Source: Aplectana chamaeleonis
Lineage: Eukaryota; Nematoda; Chromadorea; Rhabditida; Cosmocercidae
NCBI GenBank assembly: GCA_029168955.1
Contig: JAPDOI010000040.1
Span: forward strand, 2,778,501-2,842,500
Length of the DNA: 64,000 nt
Direction of reading: 5' to 3'
This document shows, piece after piece, positions 42,745 through 57,111 of this stretch; position 1 is the first letter of the stretch, and every line of letters starts with the position of its first letter. The position numbers and the translations under genes are program-made. The notes below the pieces were generated by a model. That model searched no databases, was not told where the DNA came from, and saw only the letters and a list, made by a program, of their open reading frames with translations.

Positions 42745-42860
42745 TACTGCTCTGGTTACCTTTGTGAAAATGCCAAGTTCGGAACTATCGCTTGGCGCAA
42801 ACCGAGATTCTTGTAAAGAGGGGTTTGCGCAGAAGCAATCCTTTTCCAATCACGGTCCCG
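42745..42860 (-). repeat. CR1 tail fragment between satellite blocks
   Basis: TGTGAAAATGCCAAGTTCGG and GGGGTTTGCGCAGAAGCAAT match 58237-58310. It ends at the same CCAATC-type junction into satellite as the copy at 42478. Confidence 0.7.
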
Positions 42861-45800
42861 CACACGTTTCCCCGTCGCTTGGCGCACTTCTTCTACTTGG
42901 GTCCTGCACACGTTCAACGTGGCGCTTGGCGCACATATATAGTTTGGGTCCTGCACACGTCTCCCCGGCACTTGGCGCACTTCTACTCTGGGTTCTGCAC
43001 ACGTTCCCCGGCGCTCGGCGCACTTCTTGTTGGGTCCCGCACACGTTTCCCGGCGCTTCCAGCACAGTTCCCATTTGGGTCCCGCATACGTTGCCCAGCG
43101 CTTGGCGCACTTCTACTCTGGGGTCCTGGGCACACGTTCCTGTAAGGCGCTTGGCGCACTTCTAGATGCGTCCCGCAATACGTCCTCCGGCATATGCTTG
43201 GCGCACTTCTGTTTGGGTGTCCCAGGCACGTTTCCCCGTCGCTTGGCGCACTTCTACTTGGGTTCTGCAATAATGTTCTCAATGGCGCTTGGCGCACATA
43301 TATTGATGGGTCCTGCATACACCTTAACGTCTCCCCGGCACTCTAAGCGCACTTCTACTTGGGTCCCTGGGCACACGTTCCCGGCGCTCGGCGCACTTCT
43401 AGTTGGGTCCTGCACACGTTTCCCGGCGCTCAGCACAGTTCCTAGTTGGGTCCCAGGCACGTTTCCCGTCGCTTTGGCGCACATTAATTCTGGGTCCCGC
43501 GCACGCCTTCTCTGGGCACTTGGCGCACTTCTAGATGCGTCCCGCACATGTTCTTGGCGCTCGGCGCACTTCCCTAGTTGGGTCCCGCACACGTTCCCCG
43601 GTGCTGCCATGGCGCACTTCTACTCTGGGTTCTGCACACGTTCCCAGGCGCTTGGTGTGCAACTTCTAGATGGGTCCCGCACACGTTCTCCGGCGCTTTT
43701 CATGCACTTCTGGTTTGGGTCCCGAGCACGTTTCCCGTCGCTTGGCGCAATATAAGTTTGGGTCCTGCACACGTTCTCTGGCACTTCTGGCGTGCACTTC
43801 TAGATGCGTCCCGCATACACCTCCCCGGCGCTCGGCGCGCACTTCTAGTAGGGTCCCGCAACACGTTTCTCCGGCGCTTCAGCACAGTTCTAGTTGGGTC
43901 CCGTGCATACGTTTCCCAGGCGCTTGGCGCACTTTTTTAGTTGAGTCTCGCACACACGTTTCCCGTCGCTTGGCGCACTTCTACTTGGGTTCTGCACATC
44001 GTTCAACGTGGCGCTTGGCGCACATATATTTGGGGCCTCCTGCACACGTCTCCCGGCACTTGGCGCACTTCTACTTGGGTTCTGCAACATCGTTCCCCGG
44101 CGCTCGGCGCACTTCTAGTTGGGTCCCGGCACACGCTTCCCGGCGCTCAAAGCACAGTTCTAGTTGGGTCCCGTGCATCGTTTCCCCGTCGCTTGGCGCA
44201 CATAAATTTGGGTCCCAATGCACACGTTCTCTGGCACTTGGCGCACTTTCTAGATGCGTCCCGCACATGTTCTGGCGCTCGGCGCACTTCTAGTTGGGTC
44301 CCGCACATCGTTCCCCCGGTGCTTCTGGCGCACTTCTACTCTGGGTTTCTGCACACGTTCCCCAGGCGCTTGGTGCACCTTCTAGATGGGTCCCGCACAC
44401 GTTCTCCGGCGCTTGGCGCACTTCTGTTTGGGTCCTGTGCATAGCGTTCCCCGTCGCTTGGCGCACATACAAGTTTGGGTCCCGCACATCGTTCTCTGGC
44501 ACTTGGCGCACTTCTAGATGCGTCCCGCATACACTCCCGGCGCTCGGCGCAACTTCTAGTTGGGTCCCGCACACGTTTCTCCCGGCGCTCAGCACAAAGT
44601 TCTAGTTGGGTCCCGTTCACGTTTCCCCGTCGCTTGGTGCACATAAATTTGGGTCCCGCACACGTCTTCTCTGGCACCTTCTGGCGCACTTCTAGATGCG
44701 TCCCGCACATGTTCTTGGCGCTCGGCGCACTTCTAGTTGGGTCCCTGCACATCGTTCCCCGGTGCTTGGGCGCACTTCTACTTGCTCCTGCACACGTCTC
44801 CCAGGCGCTTGGTGCAATTCCTCTCTAGATGGGGTCCCGCACAACGTTCTCCGGCGCTTGGCGCACTTCTGTTTGGGTCCCGTGCACGTTTCCCGTCGCT
44901 TGGCGCACATAACATTTGGGTCCCGCACACGTCTCTCTCTGGCACTTGGCGCACTTCTAGATGCGTCCCGCATACACTCCCCCGGCGCTCGGCGCACTTT
45001 AGTTGGGTCCCGCACACGTTTCCCGGCGCTCAGCACAGTTCTAGTTGGGTCCCGCATACGCGTTCCCAGGCGCTTGGCGCACTTTTTTAGCTGAGTCTCG
45101 CACACGTTCCCCGGCGCTTAGCAAGCACAAAGTTCTAGTTGGGTCCCGCATACCTTGCTCCAGCGCTTGGCATGCACTTCTACTTGGGTCCTGGCACACG
45201 TTCCCCGGCGCTTGGCGCACTTCCACTCTGGGTTCTGCATCGATCGTCTCCTAGGCGGCGCTTGGCGCAACTTATATTTTGGGTCCTGCACACGTTCCCC
45301 GGCACTCTGGCGCACTTCCTCTACTCTGGGTTCTGTACATCGTTCCCGGCGCTCGGCGCACTTCTGAAGTTGGGTCCCGCACACGTTTCCCGGGCGCTCA
45401 GCACAGTTCCTAATTGAGTCCCGCATACGTTTTCCCAGCGCTTGGCGCACTTCTACTTGGGTCCTGCACACGTTCCCAGGCGCTTGGCGCAACTTTTATA
45501 GCTGGGTTCCAGACACATGTTCTTGGCGCTCGGCGCACTTCTACTTGGGTTCCTGCAATTACGTTCACCATAAGGCGCTTATGGCGCACTTCTAGATGGG
45601 TCTCGCACACGTTCTCCGGCGCTATGGCGCACTTCTGTTTGGGTCCCGTGCATCGCCTTCCCTGTTGCTTGGCGCACATGCATAAATTTGGGTCCCGCAC
45701 ACCTTCCCGGCTCTTGGCGCAGCACTTCTAGATGTGGGTCCTGCACACGTTTTTTCGGGCACTTGGCGCAACTTCTAGATGCGTCCCGAATACACCTCTC

Positions 45801-48800
45801 GGCGCTCGGCGCACTTCTAGTTGGGTCCCGCGCACGTTTCAGCTCGGCGCTCAGCACAGTCTCTAGTTGGGTCCCGCATACGTTTCTGCGCAGCGCTTGG
45901 TGCACTTCTACTTGGGTCCTGCACACGTTCCCTGGCGCGCTTCGCGCACTTCTGTTTGGGTCCCGCACACGCTTCCCGTCGCTTTGGCGCAGTTCTACTT
46001 TGGGTCCCGCACACGTTCCCCTGGCGCTTGGCGCACTTCTAGATGTGTAAAACTCTGCACGCTGTTCTTTTTCGGTGCTTTAACGCGCTTTTAGTTGGGT
46101 CTCGGCAACATCGTTCCCCGGCGCTCAGCACAATTCTAGTTGGGTCCCGCATACCTTGCCCAGCGCTTGGCGCACTTCTTACTTGGGTCCTGCAACACGT
46201 TCCTCTCGGCGCTTCTGGCGCACTCTCCACTCTGGGTTCCTGCACACGTTCCCTAGGCGCTTGGCGCACTTATATTTGGGTCCTGCACACAAATGTTCCC
46301 CGGCACTTAGCGCACTTCTACTTGGGTTCTGTACATCGTTCCCCCGGCGCTCGGCGCACTTCTAGCTGGGTCCCGCACATCGTTTCCCGGCGCTCAGCAC
46401 AGTTCTAATTGGGTCCCGCATACGTTTCCCAGGCTTGCCATGCACTCTCTACTTGGGTCCTGCACGACGTTCCCAGGCGCTTGGCGCACTTTATAGCTGG
46501 GTTCCGCAACATGTTCTTTAAGTGCCTGGCGCTCGGCGCACTTCTAGTTGGGTCCCGCACACGTTCCTCGGCGCTTGGCGCACTTTGCCTCGGGTTCTGC
46601 ACACGTTCCCCAGGCGCTTAAGCACTTCTAGATGGGTCTCGCACACGTTCTCCGGCGCTTGGCGCACCTCTGTTTGCCGGTCCTTAGTGCACGCTTCCTG
46701 CTCGCTTGGCGCAACTTCTACTTCGGGTTCTGCACACGTTCACCAACTGGCGCTATGGCGCACATATATTTGGGTCCCGGGGTAACACGTTCCTCGGCAC
46801 TTGGCGCACTTCTACTTGGGTTCTGCACACGTTCCCTGGCGCTCGGCGCACTTCTAGTTTGGGTCCCGCATTAATGCTTCCTGGCGCTCAGCACAGTTCT
46901 CAGTTGGGTCCCGTGCACGTTTCCCGTCGCTCATGGCGCACATTAATTTGGGGTCCCGCACACTGTTCTCTGGCACTTGGCGCACTTCTAGATGCTGTCC
47001 TGCACATGTTCTTGCAGCGCTCGGCGCACTTAGTTGGGTCCCTGCAACACGTCTCCCGGTGCTTTCATGCACTTCTACTTGGGTTCTGCACACTGTTCCC
47101 CAGGTACGCTTGGTGCACTTCTAGATGGGTCCCCCGGCACACGTTCTCCGGCTATGCTTGGCGTGCACTTCGTGTTTGGGTCCCCAGTGCATCGCTTCCT
47201 CGTCAAGCTTTTGGCGCAATACAAGTTTGGGTCCCCGCACACGTTCTCTCTGGCACTTCTGGCGCTACTTCTAGATGGCGTCCCGCATACACTCCCCGGC
47301 GCTCGGCGCACTTCTAGTTGGGTCCCGCACACGTTTCCCGGCGCTCAGCACAGTTCTAAAGCTGGTCCCGCACGTTTCCCGTCGCTTGGCGCACATAAAT
47401 TTGGGTCCCGCACACGTTCTCTGGCACTTGGCGCACTTCTAGATGTCGTCCCGCAACATGTTCTTGGCGCCTCGGCGCACTTCTAGTTGGGTCCCGCACA
47501 TCGTTCCTCCGGTGCTTATGCACTTTCTACTTGGGTTCTGCAACACGTTCCCAGGCGCTTGGTGCACTTCTAGATGGGTCCCGCACACGTTCTCTCCGGC
47601 GCTTGGCGCACTTCTGTTTGGGTCCCGAGCACGTTTCCCGTCGCTTCTGGCGCACATAAATCTCTGGGTCCCGGCACACGTTCTCTGGGCACTTGGCGCA
47701 CTTCTAGATGCGTCCCGCATACACTTCCCGGCGCTCGGCGCACTTCTAGCTGAAGGTCCCGCACACGTTTCCTCGGCGCTCATGCACAGTTCCTAGCTTG
47801 GGTCCCGCATACGTTCCCAGGCGCTTAGCGCACTTTCTAGTTGAGTCTCGCAACATCGTTCCCCGGCGCTTAGCAAGGCACAGCCTTCTAGTTGAGTCCC
47901 GCATAACCCTGCCCAGCGCTTGGCGCACTTCGTTTGGGTCAAACCGTGCATCGTTTCCCGTCAAGCTTGGCGCACTTCTACTTGGGTTCTGGCACACGTT
48001 CAACGTGCGCTTGGCGCACATATATTTGGGGTCCTGCACACGTTCCCCTGGCACTTTGGCGCAACTTCTACTTGGGTTCTACACGTTCCTCGGCGCTCGG
48101 CGCACTTAGTTGGGTCCCGCACACGTTTCCTCGGCGCTCAGCAGCATGTTCTAACCACGAGTCCTCCGCATACGTTTCCCCAAAGCGCTTGGCGCACTCT
48201 CTACTTGGGTCCTGCACACGTTCCTAGGCGCTTGGCGCACTTATAGCTGGGTTCCGCACATGTTCTTGGCGCTCGGCGCACTTCTACTGGGTCCTGCACA
48301 CGTTCCTCAGGCGCTATGGCGCACTTCTAGATGGGTTCCTCGCACACGTTGCCTCCGGGCGCTTGGCGCACTTCTGTTTGGGTCCCAGCAGACGCTTCCC
48401 GCCGCTTCGGCGCACACAAATTTGGGTCCCGCACACCTTCCCGGCTCTTCCGGCGCACTCTCTAGATGTGGGTCCCGCACATCGCTTTTTTCGGCACTTC
48501 TGGCGCACTTCTGTAGATGCGTCCCGAATACACACCTGGCGCTCGGCGCACTTTCCCAGTTGGGTCCCGCGCATCGTTTCCCACGGCGCTCAGCACAGTT
48601 CTAGTTGGGTCCCGCATACGTTTCCCAGCGCTTGGTGCACTTCTACTTGGGTCCTGCACAATGTTCCCCTGGCGCTTCGCGCACTTCGTTTGGGTCCCGC
48701 ACACGTTTCCCGTCGCTTCTTGGCGCAGTTCTACTTGGGTCCTGCACACGTTCCCCGGCGCCATGCACTTCTGATGTCCGCACGTTGGCGCACTTCTAGA

Positions 48801-51800
48801 TGGTGTCCTGCATCGGCGTTCTTCGGTGCTTAACGCGTTTTTAGTTGGGTCCGCACACGTTCCCCGCGGCGCTCAGGCAGACACCCTAGTTGGGTCCTTT
48901 GCATACCTTGGGCCCAGCGCTTCTAAGCGCACTTCTACTTGGTCCTGCACACGTTCCTCTGGCGCCTTGGCGCACTTCCACTTTCGGGTTCCCTGCACAC
49001 ACGTTCCCGTAGGCGCTTGGCGCACTTCATATTTGGGTCCTGCACACGTTCCCCGGCACTTTCTGGCGCACTCTCTACTTCTGGGGTTCTGTAACATCGT
49101 TCCCCGGCGCTCGGCGCACTTCTAGTTGGGTCCCGCACACGTTTCCCGGCGCTCAGCACAGTTCCCAATTGGGTCCCGCATACGTTTCCCCAGCGCTTGG
49201 CATGCACTTCTACTTGGGTCCTGGCACACGTTCCCAGGCGCTTGGCGCACTTATAGCTGGGTTCCGCACATGTTCCTTGGCGCTCGGCGCACTTCTAGTT
49301 GGGTCTCCGCACACGTTCCCCGGCGCTAAGCGCACTTCACGTGGGTTCTGCACACATTGTTCCCAGGCGCTATGGCGCACTTTCTAGATGGGTCTCGCAC
49401 GACGTTCCTCCTGGCGCTTGGCGCACTTCTGTTTGGGTCCCGTGCACGCTTCCCGTCGCCTTGGCGCACTTCTACTGGGTTCTGCACACAATGGTTCAAC
49501 GGCGCTTGGCTCACATATATTTGGGTCCTGCACAATGTTCCCTGGCACTTCTGGCGCACTTCTACTGTGGGTCCTGTACACGTTGCCCTGGCGCCTGGCG
49601 TGCACTTCTAGTTGGGTCCTGCACACTGCTCTCCCGGCGCTCAGCACAGTTCTAGTTGGGTCCTGCGCACGTTTCGTCGCTTGGCGCACATAATAATTCT
49701 GGGTCATCCCGCACAACGTTCTCTCTGGCACTTGGCGCACTTCTAGATGCGTCCCTGCACATGTTCTTATGCGCTCGGCGCACTTCTAGGTTGGGTCCCG
49801 CACATCGTTCCCCGGTGCTTGGCGCACTTCTACTTGGGTTCTGCACACGTTCTCTGCGGCAGCTTGGTGCACTTCTAGATGGGTCCCCGCACACGTTCTC
49901 CGGCGCTTGGCGCACTTCTGTTTGGGTCCCGTGCACGTTTCCCGTCGCTTGGCGCACATAAGTTTGGGTCCCGCACATCGTTTCTCTGGCACTTGGCGCA
50001 CTTCTAGATGCGTCCCGCACATGGCACTCCCCGGCGCTCGGCGCACTTCTAGTTGGGTCCCGGCACACGTTTCCCGGCGCTCAGCACAGTTCTAGTTGGG
50101 TCCCGCGCACGTTGCTCCCGTCGCTTGGCGCACATAAATTTGGGTCCCGCACACGTTCTCTGGCACTTGGCGCACTTGTAGATGCGTCCCGCACATGTTC
50201 TTGGGCGCTCGGCGCACTTCGCCTAGTTGGGTCCCGCACACGTTCCCCGGCAAGCTATGGCGCACTTCTACTTGGGTTCCTGCACATCGTTCCCAGGCGC
50301 TTGGTGCACTTTCAGATGGGGTCCCGCACACGTTCTCCGGCGCTTGGCGGCACTTCTGTTTGGGTCCCGTGCACGTTTCCCGTCGCTTTGGCGCACATAA
50401 GTTTGGGTCCTGCACACGTTCTCTGGCACTTGGCGCACTTCTAGATGCGTCCCGCATTACACTCCCCCGGGCGCTCGGCGCACTTTCTAGTTGGGTCCCG
50501 CACATGCTTCCCGGCGCTCAGCACAGTTCTAGCGTCCCGTAAGCACGCTTTCCCGTCGCTTGGCGCACATAAATTTGGGTCCTGCACATCGTTCTCTCTG
50601 GCACTTGGCGCACTTCTAGGATGCGTCCTGCACATGTTCTTGGCGCTCGGCGCACTTCTAGTTGGGTCCCGCACACGTTCCCCGGTAAGCTATGCACTTC
50701 TTACTTGGGTTCTGGCACACGTTCCCAGGCGCTTGCGTGCACTTCTCTAGATGGGTCCCGCACATCGTTCTCCGGCGCTTGGCGCACTTCTGCTTGGGGT
50801 CCCGAGCATCGTTTCCGTCGCTTCTGGCGCACATACAATTTGGGTCCCGCACACGTTCTTCGGCACTTCTGGCGCACTTCTAGATGCGTCCCCGCATACA
50901 CTCCCCGGCGCTCGGCGCACTTTCTAGCTGGGTCCCGGTACACACGTTTCCCGGCGTCTCACAGTTCTAGTTGGGTCCCCGCATTACGTTCCCAGGCGCT
51001 TAGCGCACTTTCAGTTGAGTCTCTCGCACACGTCTCCCCGGCGCTTAGCACAGTTCCCAGTTGAGCTTCTCCGCATAATCCTTGCCCAGCGCTTGGCGCA
51101 CTTCTGTTTGGGTCCCGTGCACGTTTCCCCGTCGCTTGGCGTGCACTTCTACTTGGGTTCTGGCACACGTTCAACGGCGCTTGGCGCACATATATTTGGG
51201 AATCCTGCACACGTTCCCCGGCACTTCTGGCGCACTTCTACTTGGGTTCTGTACACGTTGCCCTCTGGCGCTCGGCGCACTTCTAGTTGGGTCCCGCACA
51301 TCGTTTCCCGGCGCTCAGCTACAGTTCTAATTGAGTCCCGCATACGTTTCCTAGCGCTTGGCGCACTTACTTTGGGTCCTGCATTATCGTTCCCAGGCGC
51401 TTGGCGCACTTATAGCTGGGTTCCGGGCACATGTTCTTTGGCGCTCGGCGTGCACTTCTACTTGGGTTCTGCACACGTTCCCAGGCGCTATGGCGCACTT
51501 CTAGATGGGTCTCGCACATGTCTCTCCGGCGCTTGGCGCACTTCTGTTTGGGTCCCAAGGCACGCTTCCCGTTGCTTAAGGCGCAATATAAATTTGGGTC
51601 CCGCACACCTTTCCCGGCTCTTGGCGCACTTCTAGATGGGTCCTGCACACGTTTTCTGGCACTTCTGGCGCACTTCTAGATGCGTCCCGAATACACTCCC
51701 GGCGCTCGGCGCACTTACAGTTGGGTCCCGCGCACGTTTCACGGCGCTCAGCACAGTTCTAGCGTTGGGTCCCGCAGGCTACGTTTCCCAGCGCTTGGTG

Positions 51801-54800
51801 CACTTCTACTTGGGTCCTGCACATCGTTCCTTGCCAAGCTTCGCGCACTTCTGTTTGGGTCCCGCACACGTTTCCCCGTCGCTTGGCGCAGTTCCCACTT
51901 GGGTCCTGCACATCGTTCCCCCGGCGCTTGGCGCACTTCTAGATGTGTCCTGCACGCGTTCCCTTCGGTGCTTAACGCGCTTTTAGTTGGGTCTCGCACA
52001 CGTCTCCACGGCGTCGTTTCCAGCACACCCCAGTTGGGTCCTGCATTACCTTGCCCAGCGCTTTCTTGGCGCACTTCTACTTGGGTCCTGCACCATCGTT
52101 CCCCGGCGCTTCGGGCGCATCTTCCACTTGGGTTCTGGCACACGTTCCCAGGCGCTTGGCGCACTTATATTTGGGTCCTGCACACGCCCCCGGGCACTTG
52201 GCGCGCAACTTCATTACTTGGGTTCTGTACACGTTCCCCGGCGCCTTCGGCGCACTTCTAGTTGGGTCCCGCACACGTTTCCCGGCGCTCAGCAACAGTT
52301 CCTAATTGGGTCCCGCATACGTTTCCCAAAGCGCTTAGCGCACTTCTACTTGGGTCCTGCACACGTTCCCAGGCGCTTGGCGCACCTATAGCTGGGTCTC
52401 CGCATTACGTGCTCTGGCGCTCGGCGCACTTCTAGTTGGGTCCCGCACACGTTCCTCGGCGCTTGGCGCACTTCTACGTGGGTTCTGCACACGTTCCCAG
52501 GCGCTTGGCGCACTTCTAGATGGGTCTCGCACACGTTCTCCGGCGCTTGGCGCACTTCTGTTTGGGTCCCGTGCACGCTTCCCGTCGCTTGGCGCACTTC
52601 TACTTGGGTTCTGCACACGTTCAACGGCGCTTGGCGCACATATATTTGGGTCCTGCACACGTTCCCCGGCACTTGGCGCACTTCTACTTGGGTTCTGCAC
52701 ACGTTCCCCGGCGCTCGGCGCACTTCTAGTTGGGTCCCGCACACGTTTCCTGGCGCTCAGCACAGTTCTAGTTGGGTCCCGTGCACGTTTCCCGTCGCTT
52801 GGCGCACATTAATTTGGGTCCCGCACACGTTCTCTGGCACTTGGCGCACTTCTAGATGCGTCCCGCACATGTTCTGGCGCTCGGCGCACTTCTGAGTTGG
52901 GTCCCGCACATCGTTCCCGGTGCTTGGCGCACTTCTACTTGGGTTCTGCACACGTTCCCAGGCGCTTGGTGCACTTCTAGATGGGTCCCGCACACGTTCT
53001 CCGGCGCTTGGCGCACTTCTGTTTGGGTCCCGTGCACGTTTCCCGTCGCTTGGCGCACATAAGTTTGGGTCCCGCACACGTTCTCTGGCACTTGGCGCAC
53101 TTCTAGATGCGTCCCTGCATACACCTCCCCGGCGCTCGGCGCACTTCTGAGTTGGGTCCCGCACACGTTTCCCGGCGCTCAGCACAGTCCTAGTTGGGTC
53201 CCGTTCACGTTTCCCGTCGCTTGGTGCACATAAATTTGGGTCCCGCACACGTTCTCTGGCACTTGGCGCACTTCTAGATGCGTCCCGCACATGTTCTTGG
53301 CGCTCGGCGCACTTCTAGTTGGGTCCCGCACACGTTCCCCGGTGCTTGGCGCACTTCTACTTGGGTTCTGCACACGTTCCCAGGCGCTTGGTGCACTTCT
53401 AGATGGGTCCCGCACACGTTCTCCGGCGCTTGGCGCACTTCTGTTTGGGTCCCGAGCACGTTTCCCGTCGCTTGGCGCACATAAATTTGGGTCCCGCACA
53501 CGTTCTCTGGCACTTGGCGCACTTCTAGATGCGTCCCGCATACACTCCCCGGCGCTCGGCGCACTTCTAGCTGGGTCCCGCACACGTTTCCCGGCGCTCA
53601 GCACAGTTCTAGTTGGGTCCCGCATACGTTCCCAGGCGCGTAGCGCACTTTCAGTTGAGTCTCGCACACGTTCCCCGGCGCTTAGCACAGTTCTAGTTGA
53701 GTCCCGCATACCTTGCCCAGCGCTTGGCGCACTTCTGTTTGGGTCCCGTGCACGTTTCCCGTCGCTTGGCGCACTTCTACTTGGGTTCTGCACACGTTCA
53801 ACGGCGCTTGGCGCACATATATTTGGGTCCTGCACACGTTCCCCGGCACTTGGCGCACTTCTACTTGGGTTCTGCACACGTTCCCCGGCGCTCGGCGCAC
53901 TTCTAGTTGGGTCCCGCACACGTTTCCTGGCGCTCAGCACAGTTCTAGTTGGGTCCCGTGCACGTTTCCCGTCGCTTGGCGCACATTAATTTGGGTCCCG
54001 CACACGTTCTCTGGCACTTGGCGCACTTCTAGATGCGTCCCGCACATGTTCTTGGCGCTCGGCGCACTTCTAGTTGGGTCCCGCACACGTTCCCCGGTGC
54101 TTGGCGCACTTCTACTTGGGTTCTGCACACGTTCCCAGGCGCTTGGTGCACTTCTAGATGGGTCCCGCACGCACGTTCCTCCGGCGCTATGGCGCGCACT
54201 TCTGTTTGGGTCCCGTGCATCGTTTCCCGTCGCTTGGCGCAACATAAGTTTGGGTCCCGCACACGTTCTCTGGCACTTGGCGCACTTCTAGATGCGTCCC
54301 GCATACACTCCCCGGCGCTCGGCGCACTTCTAGTTGGGTCCCGCACACGTTTCCCGGCGCTCAGCACAGTTCTAGTTGGGTCCCGTGCACGTTTCCCGTC
54401 GCTTGGCGCACATAAATTTGGGTCCCGCACACGTTCTCTGGCACTTGGCGCACTTCTAGATGCGCGTCCCGCACATGTTCTTGGCGCTCGGCGCACTTCT
54501 AGATTGGGTCCCGCAACACGTTCCCCGGTTAGCTTGGCGCACTTCTACTTGGGTTCTGCACACGTTCCCTGCAGGCGCTTGGTGCACCTCTATGATGGGT
54601 CCCGGTCCACATCGTTCTCCTCCGGCGCTTGGCGCACTTCTGTTTGGGTCCCGTGCACGTTTCCCGTCAAGCTTGGCGCACATAAATTTGGGTCCCGCAC
54701 ACGCGTTCTCTGGCACTTGGCGCACTTCTAGATGCGTCCACGCATACACTCCCCGGCGCTCGGCGCACTTCTAGATTGGGTCCCGCACACGTTTCCCGGC

Positions 54801-57111
54801 GCTCAGCACGAGTTCTAGTTGGGTCCCGCATACGTTCCCAGGCGCTTGGCGCACTCTTTTAGTTGAGTCTCGCACACGTTCCCCGGCGCTTAGCACAGTT
54901 CTAGTTGGGTCCCGCATACCTTTGCTCCAGTTCGCCTTGGCGCACTTACTTGGGTTTAAGTCCTGCACACACGTTCCCCGGCGCTTGGCTGCACTTCCAC
55001 TTGGGTCTCTGCATTAACGTTCCTAGGCGCTTTAGCACTTATATTTGGCTTAATCCTGCACACGTTCCCCGGCACTTGGCGCGCACTTCTACTTGGGTTC
55101 TGCACACGTTCCCCGGCGCTCGGCGCACTTCCTAGTTGGGTCCTGCATCACGCTTCCCGGCGCTCAGCACAGTTTCACTAATTGGGTCCCGCATACGTTT
55201 CCCAGCGCTTCGGGCGCACTTCAATCCTGGAGTTCCTGCACACGTTCCCAGGCGCTTGCGCACGCACTTATAGCTGGGTTCCGCACATGTTCTTGGCGCG
55301 TCGGCGCACTTCTAGTTGGGTCCCGCATACGTTCCCCTCGGCAGCTTGGCGCGCACTTCTACTTGGGTTCTGCACACGTTCCCAGGCGCTTGGCGCACTT
55401 TCTAGATGGGTCTCGCACACGTTCTCTCTCGAGCGCTTGGCGCACTTCTGTTTGGGTCCCGTGCACGCTTCCCGTCGCTTGGCGCACATAAATTTGGGTC
55501 CCGCACACCTTCCCGGCTCTTGGCGCACTTTCTAGATGGGTCCTGCACACGTTTTCTGGCACTTGGCGCACTTCTAGATGCGTCCCGAATACACTCCCCC
55601 GGCGCTCGGCGCACTTCTGAATTGGGTCCCGCGCACGTTTCACGGCGCGCTCAGCACCAGTTCTTAGTTGGGTCCCGCATACGTTTCCCAGCGCTTGGTG
55701 CACTTCTACTTGGGTCCTGCACACGTTCCTCTCAAGCGCTTCGCGCACTTCTGTTTGGGTCCCTGCACACACGTTTCCCGTCGCTTGGCGCAGTTCTACT
55801 CTGGGTCCTGCAACACGTTCCCCGGCGCTTGGCGCACTTCTAGATGTGTGTCCTGCACGCGTTCTTCGGTGCTTTACGCTGCTTTTTAGTTGGGTCTCGC
55901 ACACGTTCCCCGGCGCTCAGCACAATTCTAGTTGGGTCCCGCATACGCTTTGGCCCAGCGCTTTCTGGCGCACTTCTACTTGGGTCCTGCACACGTTCCC
56001 CGGCGCTTGGCGCCCCCTTTACTGGGTCTCTGCGCACACGTTCCTAGGTGCTTGGCGCACTTATATTTAAGTCCCTGCACACGTTCCCCGGCACTTGGCG
56101 CACTTCTACTTGGGTTCTGCAACACGTTCCCCGGCGCTCGGCGCACTTCTGAGTTGGGTCCCGGCACACGTTTCCCGGCGCCTCAGCACAGTTCCCACTT
56201 GGGTCCCGCATACGTTTCCCAGCGCTTGGCGCACTTCTACTTGGGTAACCTGGGCACACGTTCCCAGGCGCTTGGCGCACTTATAGCTGGGTTCCGCACA
56301 TGTTCTTGGCGCTCGGCGCACTTCTAGTTGGGTCCCGCACACGTTCCCCCGGCGCTTGGCGCACTTCTACTTGGGTTCTGCAACACGTTCCCAGGCGCTT
56401 GGCGCACTTCTAGATGGGTCTCGCACACGTTCTCCGGGCGCTTGGCGCACTTGTTTGGGTCCCGATGCACGCTTCCTCGTCGCTTGGCGCACATAAATTT
56501 GGGTCCCGCACACCTTCCCGGCTCTTGGCGCACTTCTAGATGGGTCCTGCACACGTTTTCTGGCACATGGCGCACTTTCTAGATGCGTCTCACGCATACA
56601 CTCCCCGGCGCTCGGCGCACTTCTAGTTGGGTCCCGCGCACGTTTCCCGGCGCTCAGCACAGTTCTAGTTGGGTCCACGGCATACGTTTGCCCAGCGCTG
56701 GGTGCACTTCTACTTGGGTCCTGCACACGTTCCCCGGCGCTTCGCGCACTTCTGTTTGGGTCCGGCACACGTTTCGCCGTCGCTTTGGCGCACTTCTACT
56801 TGGGTCCTGCACACGTTCCCCGGCAGCTTGGCGCACTTCTAGATGTGTCCTGGGCACTGCGTTCTTTCGGTGCTTAACGCGCTTTTAGTTGGGTCTCGCA
56901 CACGCGTTCCTCGGCGCGCAGCACAATTCTAGTTGGGTCCCGCATACCTTGCCCAGAAGCGCGCTTGGCGCACTTCTACTTGGGTCCTGCACACGTTCCC
57001 CCGGCGCTTTGCGTGCACTTCTACTTGGGTCCCGCACACGTTTCCCATCGTTTGGCGTACTTCTACTTGGGTCCTGCACACGTTCAACGGCGCTTGGCGC
57101 ACACTCCCAGC
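42861..57111. repeat. Satellite array 2, main block, 42-bp monomer with higher-order units
   Basis: About 14.2 kb of the 42-bp satellite. Distinct monomer variants (for example GCACATAAATTTGGGTCCC, TCTAGATGCGTCCCGCA, TTCAACGGCGCTTGGCGCA, AGCACAGTTCTAGTT) recur in a fixed order. In the clean part (52440-54450) the marker AGATGCGTCCCGCACATG recurs about 422-429 bp apart, about ten monomers. Elsewhere spacing is irregular and many monomers carry 1-3 bp insertions (ACATCG for ACACG). Confidence 0.95.

Noticed and set aside
42861..57111. CENP-B box in the satellite monomer
   Set aside because: The monomer has TTCCCCGGCGC but not the required spacing of the CENP-B box core, so no claim is made.
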